A stretch of DNA of 64,000 nt from Hymenobacter sp. CRA2 (GTDB lineage Bacteria; Bacteroidota; Bacteroidia; Cytophagales; Hymenobacteraceae), in the NCBI RefSeq assembly GCF_002007105.1, contig NZ_MVBC01000005.1, positions 186,001 through 250,000 on the forward strand, written 5' to 3'. A program made the position numbers and the translations under genes. This document shows positions 25,353 through 35,527 of the stretch, one piece after another. Position 1 is the first letter of the stretch; each line of letters starts with the position of its first letter. The notes beneath the pieces are model-generated. The model was given only the letters and a program-made list of their open reading frames with translations, was not told the origin of the DNA and did not search any database.

Positions 25353-25688
25353 GCGACTGTGAAGTGAGTGAAAAATGTCCCTTCAATCTAGCTACAGTTC
25401 AACTTACTTCAATAGAAAAAGGAGCAAATATTTGGGAAAATGATACATCATAGATTTTGTTAAATTTTTCTGGACAGCTATTATAGTTTCATTATGGTAT
25501 GTGTTACAATGATAGTACTCGTGGTTTTTGATCGTAGAGTTTTAAATATGGTAATAGGGAGATTGTCAAGTTGTTGCTGGTAACTGCTGCATTTTTGGAG
25601 GATATGAGATACAATCAATGTATAATTTATTGGTTTAGTTATAATTTTGTTCATGTCTGACGTTGCTTCCTCTTGAGTAAAGCAATAA
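25353..25688. other. AT-rich leader of SusC 2
   Basis: No gene. The first ~20 bp (GCGACTGTGAAGTGAGTGAA) resemble the leader of SusC 3 at 30591. The rest is AT-rich, with runs such as TAAATTTTT and many TAAT words, and probably holds the promoter. A 109-codon ORF across 25481-25810 overlaps the SusD 3 terminator and 3' end and is not credible. Confidence 0.5.
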
Positions 25689-25723
25689 AAAAAGGCCCTG
25701 GCTGTATCAGCCAAGGCCTTTTT
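25689..25723 (-). terminator. SusD 3 terminator
   Basis: A 15-bp stem with one mismatch (25689-25703 with 25709-25723), followed by a run of T on the minus strand, 18 nt after the SusD 3 stop. Confidence 0.85.
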
Positions 25724-25740
25724 ATCCAACTGCCTGAATA

Positions 25741-27393
25741 CTAGTATCCAGGGTTCTGCTGCGCAGCCAGCGTAGGATTGTTGGAAACTTCTTGAGCCGG
25801 AATTGGCCACAAGAAACGGTAGTCCGTGTAGGGAATATCGTCAATGGACCCTCTAAGGCTTGCCGGAGGCGTAGCGCAGTTATAGTTAGCACCCGCTGCT
25901 TGGGTGGTATCAAACTTACGGGGAATACCACCACCCGGGCGTGGGCTGAACCGCTGGTAGGGGCCAGGGGCTGACAAACGATGAATGTCGTCCCAACGGA
26001 AGCCTTCCGAGAATAGCTCAATACGACGCTCGTTTAGCACCGCCTGAATAAGAGCATCACCCGTGAGAGCAGTGTACCGGTCAGCAGCAGCCACCGCGCG
26101 GCCACGCACGGCGTTCAGCAGAGCTAATGCCCGGGGAGCATTCGTGGCACCCAGGTTGGCTTCTGCTTCAGCTTGGTTTAGCAGCACCTCGGCGTAGCGG
26201 ATGATGGGGGCAAAGTCCGTATACGTAGCAGCGTCTTTGTACTTATTGCTGAAGTAAGGACCAGCGGCACCATTACGCGCCATCAGGGCCGTGCGGCGGG
26301 TATCGCTGCACGGGAAGGCGGGCAGGTTGAACAAAGCAGGGCTAATAGCGGCCAGACCCCGACCAGGGCCAGCTACCCCGCCATTTGAACGGAACACCGA
26401 CGCCAACGAGCCGTTGGTAGTGGAGTTGTCGTCAGCGCTGTTCTCGATGGAGAAGATATTCTCGGGCGTGACAGTGGTGCCCCCAGGTGCGGCGGCTTCT
26501 GGATTAGCAGCCAATGTGTAACCGCCAGCGGCCGTAGGGGCCGAGAAGGTAGTCGTGCCGGTAATGAGCTTGTCACCCTCCGCTTTGGCTTGAGCCCAGT
26601 TGCTTTGATGAATGCGCAGGCGCTGCTTCAAAGCAATAGCAGCCCCTTTGGTGGCACGGGTTACCTTCAGGTTGCCGGTCCGGGCTGCCGGGAGGTTGGT
26701 TTCCGCAAAGTCCAAGTCCTCCAACATCTTGGTGTACACTTCCGCTACGGTGTTACGGCCTATGGTGCGGGCACGCTCAACGGCGGCCGGCGTCGTAACT
26801 GGGAAATCACGGTACGGTACACCGAGGTTGCCGCCAGCGTTGTCGTTGTAAGGCTTAGCGAAGTTGATTACCAACTCGTGGTAGGACAATGCCCGTAGGA
26901 AGCGCATTTCGCCTTCGTACGCGTTAGCCGTTTCCGTCGTAATGGTGCCAGCTTGTGCTGCAGCACGCACGCCTTCAATCACAACGTTTGCCTGATTGAT
27001 CGTGGCGTACAGGTTGCTCCACATGTTCACGACGTTAGGAGCCGAAGGCGTAACGTTGTTCGCATACACGATTAGGAAGAAGCCTGCCATGTCCGTTACG
27101 TCTTCACCACGCACGTCACCTAGTGCCGTAGCTGCCGAGCCAAACGGATAGCCACGCGTACCAATCGCAGTACCGTTCAGGGGGTCGTAGAAACCCGACT
27201 GAGCAGCATTATATACGCCGGTTACAGCCAGTGCAATTCGGTCGGGGGTCGAAAAAGCCGCCGTTTCAGAGATGGCGTCCTGCGGCTGTAGGTCGGTTAC
27301 TTCGCAGGAGAATGTGCCCAACGACAGGAAAGCGGCCAGCGCCATTACCCGCACGCGGTGGGGGGCAAAGGATGCCAGAATGCGATTATTCAT
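25741..27393 (-). CDS. SusD/RagB family outer-membrane lipoprotein (pair 3)
   Basis: About 550 residues. The ATG at 27393 gives MNNRILASFAPHRVRVMALAAFLSLG and a lipobox near GTFSC; an upstream in-frame start at 27408 adds only five residues. SusD hallmarks are the opening EVTDLQPQDAISETAAFSTP, MRFLRALSYHELVINFAKPY, IIRYAEVLLNQAEAEANLG, LLNAVRGRAV, NERRIELFSEGFRWDDIHRL and the ending EVSNNPTLAAQQNPGY. It lies 20 bp downstream of its SusC and would form the lid of that transporter. Confidence 0.95.
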   Translation of the reverse strand: MNNRILASFAPHRVRVMALAAFLSLGTFSCEVTDLQPQDAISETAAFSTPDRIALAVTGVYNAAQSGFYDPLNGTAIGTRGYPFGSAATALGDVRGEDVTDMAGFFLIVYANNVTPSAPNVVNMWSNLYATINQANVVIEGVRAAAQAGTITTETANAYEGEMRFLRALSYHELVINFAKPYNDNAGGNLGVPYRDFPVTTPAAVERARTIGRNTVAEVYTKMLEDLDFAETNLPAARTGNLKVTRATKGAAIALKQRLRIHQSNWAQAKAEGDKLITGTTTFSAPTAAGGYTLAANPEAAAPGGTTVTPENIFSIENSADDNSTTNGSLASVFRSNGGVAGPGRGLAAISPALFNLPAFPCSDTRRTALMARNGAAGPYFSNKYKDAATYTDFAPIIRYAEVLLNQAEAEANLGATNAPRALALLNAVRGRAVAAADRYTALTGDALIQAVLNERRIELFSEGFRWDDIHRLSAPGPYQRFSPRPGGGIPRKFDTTQAAGANYNCATPPASLRGSIDDIPYTDYRFLWPIPAQEVSNNPTLAAQQNPGY

Positions 27394-27413
27394 GAATGCT
27401 AGAGACAAAATGA

Positions 27414-30400
27414 TTAGAAAGCTACGTTGAGGCCAGCCGTGAACACGCGTTGCTGCGGGTTGCTGTTGTAGTCAACGCCGAACGTCTGATTCACATCGCC
27501 GTTCGAGTTTACTTCCGGGTCTACCCCTTTGTACTTCGTGAAGATGAAAGCATTGTTTACTTGGCCGTAGATGCGCACGCGGCTCAGGCCGGCAATTGCA
27601 CTCTTCGGCAAGGTGTAGCCCAGCGTGATGTTCTGAATGCGTACGAAGTCGCCTTTCTCAACAAAGCGGGACAAGGCTTCCCCGTTCTTGTTGATGAAGG
27701 TGGAGTTGCCGAATCGCAGCTTCGGTACAGTGGTTACCTGGCCCGGCGTCGTCCAACGGTCCAAAATTTCGGTACCGTTGTTCACGAATTCCATACGCAG
27801 TTGCTCCTGACGGGTAACGTTCATGATTTTGTTACCACCCGAGAAGCGAATGAACAACGAAGCGTCAAAGCCTTTGTAGGTGAACGAGTTGGTTACACCC
27901 CCGAACCAGGTCGGGTTGGGGTTGCCCAGAATTACGCGGTCTACAGCAGCTAACGCAGCGGTTGCTCCTACTTGGCCGGCCGGCACGGGGCCAGTGCCAG
28001 TGAAAATAGTAGCGCCCGGGTTGCTAGGATCGTAGTTGTAGTAGAGGTTGTTATCTACGTTGGCCTGCAGCAACGAGCCATCGGGGCGGCGATAGATCGG
28101 ATAACCGTTCTGTGGGTTTACGCCTTGGAAGTCGTAACCGAAGAGGGCACCAATAGGCTGACCAACCCGCGTCACATTGTAGGTATTCAGGATGTCTTGA
28201 CCTTGGAACAGCTCCTTAACAACGCTCTTGTTAGTCGAGAAGTTCAGGTTGGTATTCCAGGTAAAGTCTTCGCTCTGAATGTTCTGGGAGTTGAAATTGA
28301 ATTCAAAGCCCCGGCTTTCCAAGCGACCTACGTTGGCAATGTAACGGTTGTTCGGCGCACCCAACGACAGCGGTATCGGCACGCTTAGCACCTGATCATC
28401 GTTGTCGTTGATGTAGTAGTCAAGCCCCACCGTGATGCGGTTGTCCATGAAGCCCAGGTCCAGACCTGCATCTTTCTTCTTCGAGGTTTCCCACTGCAGC
28501 TCAGGGTTGCCGAGGCCACCTTCGCGGTTGTAACCGATGCCGTTTTGCGAGCCGTACTTACCAGGGCCAAAAATGCCTGCGTAGGGGAAGGAGCCGCCAG
28601 GAATGGCGTCATTACCCACGATAGCGTAGCTGGCACGGAATTTCATGTCCGACAGGAAATTCAGCCCCAGGCCTTTGAAGAACGGTTCTTCCGAAATACG
28701 CCAGCCCACCGAAGCGCCGGGGAACAAGCCGAAGCGGTTGTCGGGCGACAACTTCGACAGCCCGTCGTACCGAGCCGTAACGCTAAACAGGTAGCGGTCT
28801 TTGAAGCCGTAGTTAATCCGGCCGAAGTACGACTGGAAGCCTTCCTGCGAAACCCCACCACCTACGGTCGGTGAGGCGACAGTACCGGTAATCAGGTTGT
28901 TCGGACCGAAGTAAGTATCCGATAAGCCCGTGCCTTGTGCGTAGTAAGACTGAGCCTTGGTTTTCTGGTATTCAATACCGGCAACAGCGTTAATCTTATG
29001 CGCTTCGGCAATGGTGGTATTGTAGGAAATCGTGTTTTGCCAGTTCCAGCGGAACGTTGGGGCAAATTGCTGGAACACGATACCATTCGGGCCAAAACCA
29101 TCGCCGTGACGCGGGTCGTTGTACTGGAAATCGTCGTTCAGGAAAAAGTCGCTACCGAACTGCGTACGGAGACGCAGGTTCTTAATGGGCTCCGCTTCAG
29201 CGTAGACGTTGCCCAAGATGCGGTAGTTGGTAGCCCGATACACGTTGTTTTCCAAGGGGAAGACAATGTTCGGGTAGTTGAAGCCAATCGTGGCAAGGTT
29301 AGCGCCCTGGCCAATAACTGCCGTGTTGTTCGTGCCCGTGGGGTTGTTATTGGGCGTGTTGAAGAAGGGCGTACCGTCAGGATTGCGAACCGGCACGTTC
29401 GGAAACAGCGACAAAGCGTTTGTCACGTTACCAGACAAGCCGTTGATGCTGGTGTTCAGGCCGTTAGTTTCGGTGCGGGTCAGGCCTACGTTTAGACCTA
29501 CGCGCAGCCACTTCACTACTTCCTGGTCCACGTTGGTGCGGAAAGTAGCACGCCGCATGGAGTTGGCCTTCAGCACTGCATCCTGGTCCGTGTACCCTAC
29601 CGAGAAAAAGTAATTGGTCTTATCCGTGGCACCGCTGATGCTCAGGGCATGGTTTTGCTGGAAGCCCGTACGGAAAATCTCGTCTTGCCAGTCGGTGTCG
29701 ACGCGCTGGCCATTTGACTCGTAGGGAAAAGCAATAGCCGGCTGGTTGTTGTTACTACGCTTCTCGTTGCTGATTTCAATGAATTGATCAGCATTAAGAA
29801 CTTCGTAGCGCTTCACCGTTTTTGCCCAACCAAACCAGTTGTCGTAGCTAATCTGCGCTTTGCCCAGACGCCCTTTCTTGGTCGTGATAAGGATAACACC
29901 GTTAGCCCCGCGCGAGCCGTAGATGGCCGTGGACGAACCGTCCTTCAGCACTTCGTACGACTCGATATCCGAAGGGTTAATGTCGGCCAGCGCGTTGCTA
30001 GCTACGACACCGCTCTGGTCACCTGTGATGATCGGTACACCATCAACTACCACCAGCGGCGACGCGCTGGAGGAGATGGAGTTAGTACCACGGATACGGA
30101 TACGTGGGGCTTGACCAATCAGGCCGGAAGGCGTAGTTACCTGCACACCAGCAGCCCGGCCAGCCAATTGCTGGTCGAAGCTCGGGGTGGGCAAGTTGGC
30201 AATAGTTTCGCCTTGGATAGAGGCAATCGAGCCGGTCACATCGCGACGCTCCTGCGTGCCGTAGCCGGTTACTACTACTTCGCTCAGGGTCTTATTGTCG
30301 GCCGCCAAACCAATGTTGATCTGGTTGTCGGCTCCAAGCGTGCGTTCTACGGCAATGTAGCCTACCGAGCTAACGGAGAGGGTACCGCTACCCGTCGGAG

Positions 30401-30590
30401 CACTCAGCGTAAAGGTGCCGTCCGAGTTGGTCGATACCCCCGTGGTGGTTCCTTTGATCAGTACGGTGGCGCCAGGAATGCCTTCGCCCGTGGCGCGGTC
30501 GGTCACGCGGCCAGAAACCTGGCGCGTTTGGGCTTCTGCTTGGTGGACAAACGCCGCCAAGGGTATCAAACCCAGTAAAAGTTTGTTCAT
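27414..30590 (-). CDS. SusC/RagA TonB-linked outer-membrane transporter (pair 3)
   Basis: About 1,058 residues from the ATG at 30590: signal peptide MNKLLLGLIPLAAFVHQAEA, then the regulatory-like domain QTRQVSGRVTDRATGEGIPG. The plug carries PSDIESYEVLKDGSSTAIYG and ANGVILITTKKG. The C-terminus ends RVFTAGLNVAF, a typical aromatic-terminated last strand. The frame opens upstream at 30650, but that part has no signal character. Its first ~92 bp are almost identical to those of pair 2, pointing to recent duplication or gene conversion. It pairs with the SusD that begins 20 bp downstream. Confidence 0.96.
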   Translation of the reverse strand: MNKLLLGLIPLAAFVHQAEAQTRQVSGRVTDRATGEGIPGATVLIKGTTTGVSTNSDGTFTLSAPTGSGTLSVSSVGYIAVERTLGADNQINIGLAADNKTLSEVVVTGYGTQERRDVTGSIASIQGETIANLPTPSFDQQLAGRAAGVQVTTPSGLIGQAPRIRIRGTNSISSSASPLVVVDGVPIITGDQSGVVASNALADINPSDIESYEVLKDGSSTAIYGSRGANGVILITTKKGRLGKAQISYDNWFGWAKTVKRYEVLNADQFIEISNEKRSNNNQPAIAFPYESNGQRVDTDWQDEIFRTGFQQNHALSISGATDKTNYFFSVGYTDQDAVLKANSMRRATFRTNVDQEVVKWLRVGLNVGLTRTETNGLNTSINGLSGNVTNALSLFPNVPVRNPDGTPFFNTPNNNPTGTNNTAVIGQGANLATIGFNYPNIVFPLENNVYRATNYRILGNVYAEAEPIKNLRLRTQFGSDFFLNDDFQYNDPRHGDGFGPNGIVFQQFAPTFRWNWQNTISYNTTIAEAHKINAVAGIEYQKTKAQSYYAQGTGLSDTYFGPNNLITGTVASPTVGGGVSQEGFQSYFGRINYGFKDRYLFSVTARYDGLSKLSPDNRFGLFPGASVGWRISEEPFFKGLGLNFLSDMKFRASYAIVGNDAIPGGSFPYAGIFGPGKYGSQNGIGYNREGGLGNPELQWETSKKKDAGLDLGFMDNRITVGLDYYINDNDDQVLSVPIPLSLGAPNNRYIANVGRLESRGFEFNFNSQNIQSEDFTWNTNLNFSTNKSVVKELFQGQDILNTYNVTRVGQPIGALFGYDFQGVNPQNGYPIYRRPDGSLLQANVDNNLYYNYDPSNPGATIFTGTGPVPAGQVGATAALAAVDRVILGNPNPTWFGGVTNSFTYKGFDASLFIRFSGGNKIMNVTRQEQLRMEFVNNGTEILDRWTTPGQVTTVPKLRFGNSTFINKNGEALSRFVEKGDFVRIQNITLGYTLPKSAIAGLSRVRIYGQVNNAFIFTKYKGVDPEVNSNGDVNQTFGVDYNSNPQQRVFTAGLNVAF

Positions 30591-30722
30591 GCGACTGATA
30601 AGTGAGTGAAGTGAGTGAAACTCCCCTAAATGTACAAAGCGACAGTACAATGTCTAAGTTCAGTCCGCTTTTTTTTGCGCTTAGGCCGTCTAAACCCGGT
30701 TTGCCTTGTATGAGGCAAATAA
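30591..30722. promoter_or_regulatory. leader of SusC 3 with tandem 9-bp repeats
   Basis: AAGTGAGTG occurs twice in tandem near 30600-30618, just upstream of the SusC ATG, while SusC 2 has a single copy. Further upstream the minus strand reads TCGCTTTG near 30,635-30,642, one base from the -7 consensus. The promoter assignment is tentative. Confidence 0.35.
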
Positions 30723-30751
30723 AAACCCCGGTCAGTAACCGACCGGGGTTT
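30723..30751 (-). terminator. SusD 4 terminator
   Basis: Stem AAACCCCGGTC (30723-30733) with GACCGGGGTTT (30741-30751), then T-rich sequence on the minus strand, 28 nt after the SusD 4 stop. Confidence 0.85.
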
Positions 30752-30779
30752 CGTTATCAATCTGATTAGTAAGCCGGTA

Positions 30780-32273
30780 CTAGTATCCGGGGTTCTGAAT
30801 CAGGTTCGGATTGCGTAGGATTTCGTTCGCCGGAATGGGAAGTACAGCCCGATTATCCTTCCACGGAATAGCCGGTGTAGGTGAGGTACCGGTGCGGGCC
30901 GGGACGCCCAAGCCGTTGCGGAACAAGTCGTACAACCGATGGCCTTCGAACGCCAGTTCAAAGCGCCGTTCCAGCAGAATGGCGTCGATTAAAGCTTGCT
31001 TGTTGGTGCCGAAGGTGCTGGCTTTGTAACGCGGAGATGAAGCTGGCTTGGAACGGTTACGCACCAGGTTCAGCAGAATCACGGCGCTGGAGTCGGTGGA
31101 CGTCCAGGTCGGCTGTTTGACCAACGCCTCCGCACGGGTCAGCAGAATCTCGGAGTAACGCAGAATCGGAATCCGGGCGCCACGATTGGCCCCACCCGGG
31201 GCGCCGCTTTGCAGCTCCGCGTTGTACTTGCGCGTCCAGAAACGTCCCGACTTTTGCGCTATCAACTCCGTCCGGCGCTTGTCGTTGGCCGGAATCACGC
31301 GCGAGTACGGCGTAACGGAAATGTCGCCCCGGCCGGGTGGCGGCGAGTAGTGTTCCCCAATGGCTGCGTTGGTATTGGGGTTGTCGTTCTGCGACATGGC
31401 CACGTAAAAAATCATCTCGCTCGTGGTGGCCTGCGTGTACTCGGGGAAGGGCGAGCGGAAGGGGGTGTACGGCGAGGCTGCCAGCTCGTGCCGATTGGAC
31501 GAGATGATTTCGCCCGAGTAGCGGGCGGCGTTGGCGTAATCGCCCTTGTATAGGTATAGACGAGCCAGCAGCCCCCGGGCGGCATCCTGCGTGGCACGGG
31601 CAGCAGAGGAGCTCGGGTCGCCGTAATCTGCGGGCAGCAGCGTAACGGCGTCTACCAAGTCGCTTTCAATCTGGGCATACACGTCGCGCACCGAAGCCCG
31701 CGGCAGCTGTTGCGCTGGGCTGTAGGCTTCTTCGCCGCTGACGGCCATCAGTTGCAGCGGGATACCTGGGTGCGACGCGTCGGACGAGAAGTTGTACGGC
31801 TGAGCGTACAGGTTGACCAAGGTAAAGTGGCACAGGGCCCGGATGAACTTGGCCTCGCCAATGTACTGGTTGTACTTGGCTGCGTCTAAGCCCGCACCGT
31901 TGCGCCGGGTGAGCTCCTGCATCAAGTAATTAGCCGTGTACATCGACTGGTACCCGGCCAGCCAGGTAGCGGCAGCGTTGCCGTCGCTGGCCGTGGCGTT
32001 CGACAGGGCAATGCCCCCAAAGAAGCCCGACGGATCTGTATCGTCGGAGCGGATGTCGGAGTAAATAAGCGCGTGACTGCCCAGGAACTCGCCGTTCTGC
32101 AGGCCGTCGTACATACCGATGGCCAGCTTATCAATGCGGGAGGGCGAACCGAATATATCGTTCGGCCCTAGCGCCTGGGGGTCGTCCTGCTCCAGCAGGT
32201 CGCAGCCGGGAGCAGTAATAATGAGCAGGCCTAGCAAACTGGCCCGCCACAACATGGTAGGAATGGATTTCAT
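30780..32273 (-). CDS. SusD/RagB family outer-membrane lipoprotein (pair 4)
   Basis: 497 residues with lipoprotein signal MKSIPTMLWRASLLGLLIIT and lipobox APGC near residue 24. SusD blocks: DLLEQDDPQALGPNDIFGSP, AKFIRALCHFTLVNLYAQPY, ILRYSEILLTRAEALVKQ, LLNLVRNRSKP, LERRFELAFEGHRLYDLFRNG and the ending NEILRNPNLIQNPGY. It begins 20 bp after the stop of SusC 4. The ligand is unknown. Confidence 0.95.
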   Translation of the reverse strand: MKSIPTMLWRASLLGLLIITAPGCDLLEQDDPQALGPNDIFGSPSRIDKLAIGMYDGLQNGEFLGSHALIYSDIRSDDTDPSGFFGGIALSNATASDGNAAATWLAGYQSMYTANYLMQELTRRNGAGLDAAKYNQYIGEAKFIRALCHFTLVNLYAQPYNFSSDASHPGIPLQLMAVSGEEAYSPAQQLPRASVRDVYAQIESDLVDAVTLLPADYGDPSSSAARATQDAARGLLARLYLYKGDYANAARYSGEIISSNRHELAASPYTPFRSPFPEYTQATTSEMIFYVAMSQNDNPNTNAAIGEHYSPPPGRGDISVTPYSRVIPANDKRRTELIAQKSGRFWTRKYNAELQSGAPGGANRGARIPILRYSEILLTRAEALVKQPTWTSTDSSAVILLNLVRNRSKPASSPRYKASTFGTNKQALIDAILLERRFELAFEGHRLYDLFRNGLGVPARTGTSPTPAIPWKDNRAVLPIPANEILRNPNLIQNPGY

Positions 32274-32293
32274 GAGGGAAAAAGCCAGAGGAA

Positions 32294-35200
32294 TTAAAAG
32301 TCCAGGTTGATGCCGGCCGTGTAGGTGCGCACCTGCGGGTTGGCGCGGTTGTCAACGCCGTAGGCCAGATTACTGTCCGTGCCTTCGTTGCCCGAGGAGT
32401 TCACCTCCGGATCAGTACCCGAGTACTTGGTGAATACAAAAGCATTTTGCACCATCACAAATACGTTGGCGCGCGAGCTGCCGAACTTCTGGCTGACCGG
32501 GGTGGGCAGCAGGTAGGCGAGGCGCAATTGACGTACGCGTAGGAAGTCACCCTTCTCCACGAAACGCGTGGACAGTTTTTGGTTATTAGCCGTATTGTCG
32601 CCGATGTAAGGCTTGGGCACGTCTGTTACCTGGCCTGGGGTGGTCCAACGGTCTTTGATTTCCGCGAAGTTGTTGCTGATGTAGTTGGTCAGCATGCTGC
32701 CACGGGTGAGGTTATACAGGTAGTTGCCCCCGCTATATTGCAGAAACACCTCCAGCTGCAGCCCCTTATAAGAAAAGGTGTTATCAACGCCCCCGAACCA
32801 CTTGGGGAAACGTTGCTTTCCAATCCACACGCCGTCCTTATCAAGGTCAATAGGATCGACGGGCTGGCCATTGACCGAGGTTTCGCCATTTTGCAGCCAT
32901 AGGCCTTTAGTAGGGCCGACGCCGGGCTGGTACTCGCGGATGTTGTTGTCCTTGTCGTACCACATCGGGTTGCCGTTCTGTGGGTTTACCCCGGCCCAGC
33001 GCAGAATCTTGTACTCCGTGATGGAGTGGCCGACGCTGGCCCGAGCAAACGCGTAGGAGGAAAGGACGTCACCATCCGTTGTGAGTTCTGTGACGCGGTT
33101 CTTGACGTAGCTATAATTAAGCGAGGACGTCCATTTGAACCCATTGGCCAACTCCAGATTGGTCGTGTTCACCGTTACCTCCACGCCGCGGTTCCACATC
33201 TTGCCCACGTTCCGAATTACCCCAGGCGAACCAATAGACGGGATAAAAGGGGCGCCGGTGCTGTGCACGGCCGAAGCGCCAAGTAGCAGGTTGTTGATGT
33301 CGTTGCTGAAAAAGTCGACGGTACCGCTGATGCGGTCCTTCAACACGGCAAAGTCGAAGCCCAAGTCCAACTTGCCCCCAGTTTCCCAGCGCAGCTTGGG
33401 GTTGTTTAGCTGGTTGATATTCAGGCCAGCAAAGTTGGCATATTGACCCTGGCCGATGAGGATGCGCGAGGCATACGACGAGATGCCGGCACTATTGCCG
33501 ACAATACCGTAACTGGCACGCAGCTTTAGGTCGTCCAGGAACGTGAAGCGGCTCATGAACCCCTCGCGCGAAATGCGCCAGCCCACCGAAGCGCCCGGGA
33601 AGAACCCGTATTGCGCATTGGCGCCGAAGCGTGAGCTGCCGTCGTAGCGGGCGGTGAAAGTAGCGTAGTACTTATCCGAGAACGAGTAATTCGCCCGACC
33701 AAATACCGATTGCCAAGCTGTTACGTCCTGGGAGCCGCCCTGAGGTGACTGGAGCGGGTCGAACAGCCCGTCAAAAATGTCCTTGAACTTGGGGTCCGTG
33801 ATAAACGCCGCCGAACCAAACTGCGACCCATACGACTCAATATTCTGCTCGTACCCGACGGTAGCGTCCAGATTATGATTTTCGCCGAACAGGTGGTTGT
33901 ACGAGGCGTAGCTCTGCCAGGTGGTCAGGGTATTATCGGCTCTGAAACGTTGGACCAGCCCGTCGTATGAGCGGCCCAGGCCTGAAATTTCCGGGCTGCT
34001 ATACTGGTATTCGCTGTTATTCAGGTAGTCGAGGCCAAACTTAGTCGTAAGGCTCAAGCCCTTAGCAGGCGTGAAAGTAATATACGTATTGCCCAGCAGG
34101 CGTCGCTGCGTGTTTTCGTTGCGCTGCAGGTCCAGGTTGGCAACCGGGTGGAAGAAGCGGTTGATCAGCCAGGTGTTGTTGTAGGTATTGCCGCCGTTAT
34201 TGTTTACCAAGATGCCGGAGCTGTCATAGATCGGCCCGTTGCCGGTGCCGATGTCCCCCGCTTCGCTGAGGTAGTAGTAACCATCCGGGCCATACGCCGG
34301 CACGTTGGGCGGGGCGTTGTAAGCAGCTACCGTCGCGCCGGCCAGGTATTTGTCCGTCAGCACACCTTGGTTGTAAGCGTGCGAAAAGCCCATGTTGATG
34401 CCTGCCTTCACCCAGGTTTTGGGCGTAAGCTCAAAATTCAGGCGGCCGTTTGCGCGGCGCAGACGGTTGTTTTTAATAGACCCGTTGAGGTCGGAGTAGC
34501 CGATGGATGCGTAGTACGAGCCCCGGTCGTTCCCGCTGGTCAGGGCCAACTGGTAGTCCTGCATGACCCCACGGTGGTAAACTTCCTTCAGCCAATCCGT
34601 TTCGTCGGGCACGCCGTCGCCGTTCACGTCGTTGAATTCCGGAATAATCGGCGCCGTTGCGTTCGGGTTGGCGTTGAAGAACTTCTCATTCGTGATATCC
34701 CGAAACTCGCTAGCGTTCAATAGTTTGGGTAGACGCGTAGCTTCCATAAAGCCCGTTGAGGCATTTACGGACAGCTTGGCCGTGCCATTCTTACCGCGCT
34801 TGGTAGTAATTAGCACTACGCCGTTGGTGGCACGCGAACCATAAATAGCGGCGGCTGACGCATCCTTCAGCACCGTCATCGATTCGATGTCGTTCGGGTT
34901 AATATCCGCCAGCGGGTTGTAACGCAAGCCGTCGGTCAGGATATTAAAATTGCCGAACTCAGTCATCGGCACCCCATCCACTACAAACAGCGGCTGTGAG
35001 CTCCCATTGATGGAATTGATGCCGCGAATACGCACCGTTACAGCATCTCCAAGAGTACCGCTCGTGTTGGTAATCTGCACCCCCGCAATGCGGCCTGCCA
35101 GGGCCTGATCAGCGCTTTGTACCGGCTGCGAGGTCAGCTTCGACTGATCTACTTTGGCGTACGAACCGGTGATGTCCTTAATGTCCTGCGAGCCGCCGTA

Positions 35201-35527
35201 GCCCGTCACCACTACCTCGCCAATCTGCTTGGTATCGGGCGACAGGGCCACGATGAGTTTCCCGTCGGTGCTGGCAGGGCGTTCCAGCGTCTCGTAGCCC
35301 ACCGAGCTGAAGCGCAGGGTTTTGGCATTGGCTGGTAACTCCAGCGTAAAGGATCCATCGGCGCCGGTCGAAACGCCGGTGGTAGTGCCCAGCGCCACCA
35401 CCGTGACGCCCGGAATGCCCTCGCCGGTTACCCGGTCAGTAACCCGGCCGGCTATGCTCCTGGTCTGCGCGTTGGCCTGGTGGACCAATGCCGCTAGGGG
35501 GAATAAGCCCAGTAAAAGTTTGTTCAT
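32294..35527 (-). CDS. SusC/RagA TonB-linked outer-membrane transporter (pair 4)
   Basis: 1,077 residues. Signal peptide MNKLLLGLFPLAALVHQANA, regulatory-like domain starting QTRSIAGRVTDRVTGEGIPG, and plug with PNDIESMTVLKDASAAAIYG and TNGVVLITTKRG. The barrel ends RTYTAGINLDF. The signal peptide is clearly related to those of pairs 2 and 3, so the three minus-strand pairs are probably tandem duplicates that have diverged in the barrel. Its AT-rich upstream region is shared with the divergent pair 5. Confidence 0.96.
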   Translation of the reverse strand: MNKLLLGLFPLAALVHQANAQTRSIAGRVTDRVTGEGIPGVTVVALGTTTGVSTGADGSFTLELPANAKTLRFSSVGYETLERPASTDGKLIVALSPDTKQIGEVVVTGYGGSQDIKDITGSYAKVDQSKLTSQPVQSADQALAGRIAGVQITNTSGTLGDAVTVRIRGINSINGSSQPLFVVDGVPMTEFGNFNILTDGLRYNPLADINPNDIESMTVLKDASAAAIYGSRATNGVVLITTKRGKNGTAKLSVNASTGFMEATRLPKLLNASEFRDITNEKFFNANPNATAPIIPEFNDVNGDGVPDETDWLKEVYHRGVMQDYQLALTSGNDRGSYYASIGYSDLNGSIKNNRLRRANGRLNFELTPKTWVKAGINMGFSHAYNQGVLTDKYLAGATVAAYNAPPNVPAYGPDGYYYLSEAGDIGTGNGPIYDSSGILVNNNGGNTYNNTWLINRFFHPVANLDLQRNENTQRRLLGNTYITFTPAKGLSLTTKFGLDYLNNSEYQYSSPEISGLGRSYDGLVQRFRADNTLTTWQSYASYNHLFGENHNLDATVGYEQNIESYGSQFGSAAFITDPKFKDIFDGLFDPLQSPQGGSQDVTAWQSVFGRANYSFSDKYYATFTARYDGSSRFGANAQYGFFPGASVGWRISREGFMSRFTFLDDLKLRASYGIVGNSAGISSYASRILIGQGQYANFAGLNINQLNNPKLRWETGGKLDLGFDFAVLKDRISGTVDFFSNDINNLLLGASAVHSTGAPFIPSIGSPGVIRNVGKMWNRGVEVTVNTTNLELANGFKWTSSLNYSYVKNRVTELTTDGDVLSSYAFARASVGHSITEYKILRWAGVNPQNGNPMWYDKDNNIREYQPGVGPTKGLWLQNGETSVNGQPVDPIDLDKDGVWIGKQRFPKWFGGVDNTFSYKGLQLEVFLQYSGGNYLYNLTRGSMLTNYISNNFAEIKDRWTTPGQVTDVPKPYIGDNTANNQKLSTRFVEKGDFLRVRQLRLAYLLPTPVSQKFGSSRANVFVMVQNAFVFTKYSGTDPEVNSSGNEGTDSNLAYGVDNRANPQVRTYTAGINLDF

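Noticed and set aside
25481-25810. 109-codon minus-strand ORF
   Set aside because: Overlaps the SusD 3 3' end and terminator and runs through AT-rich leader DNA. No family features.
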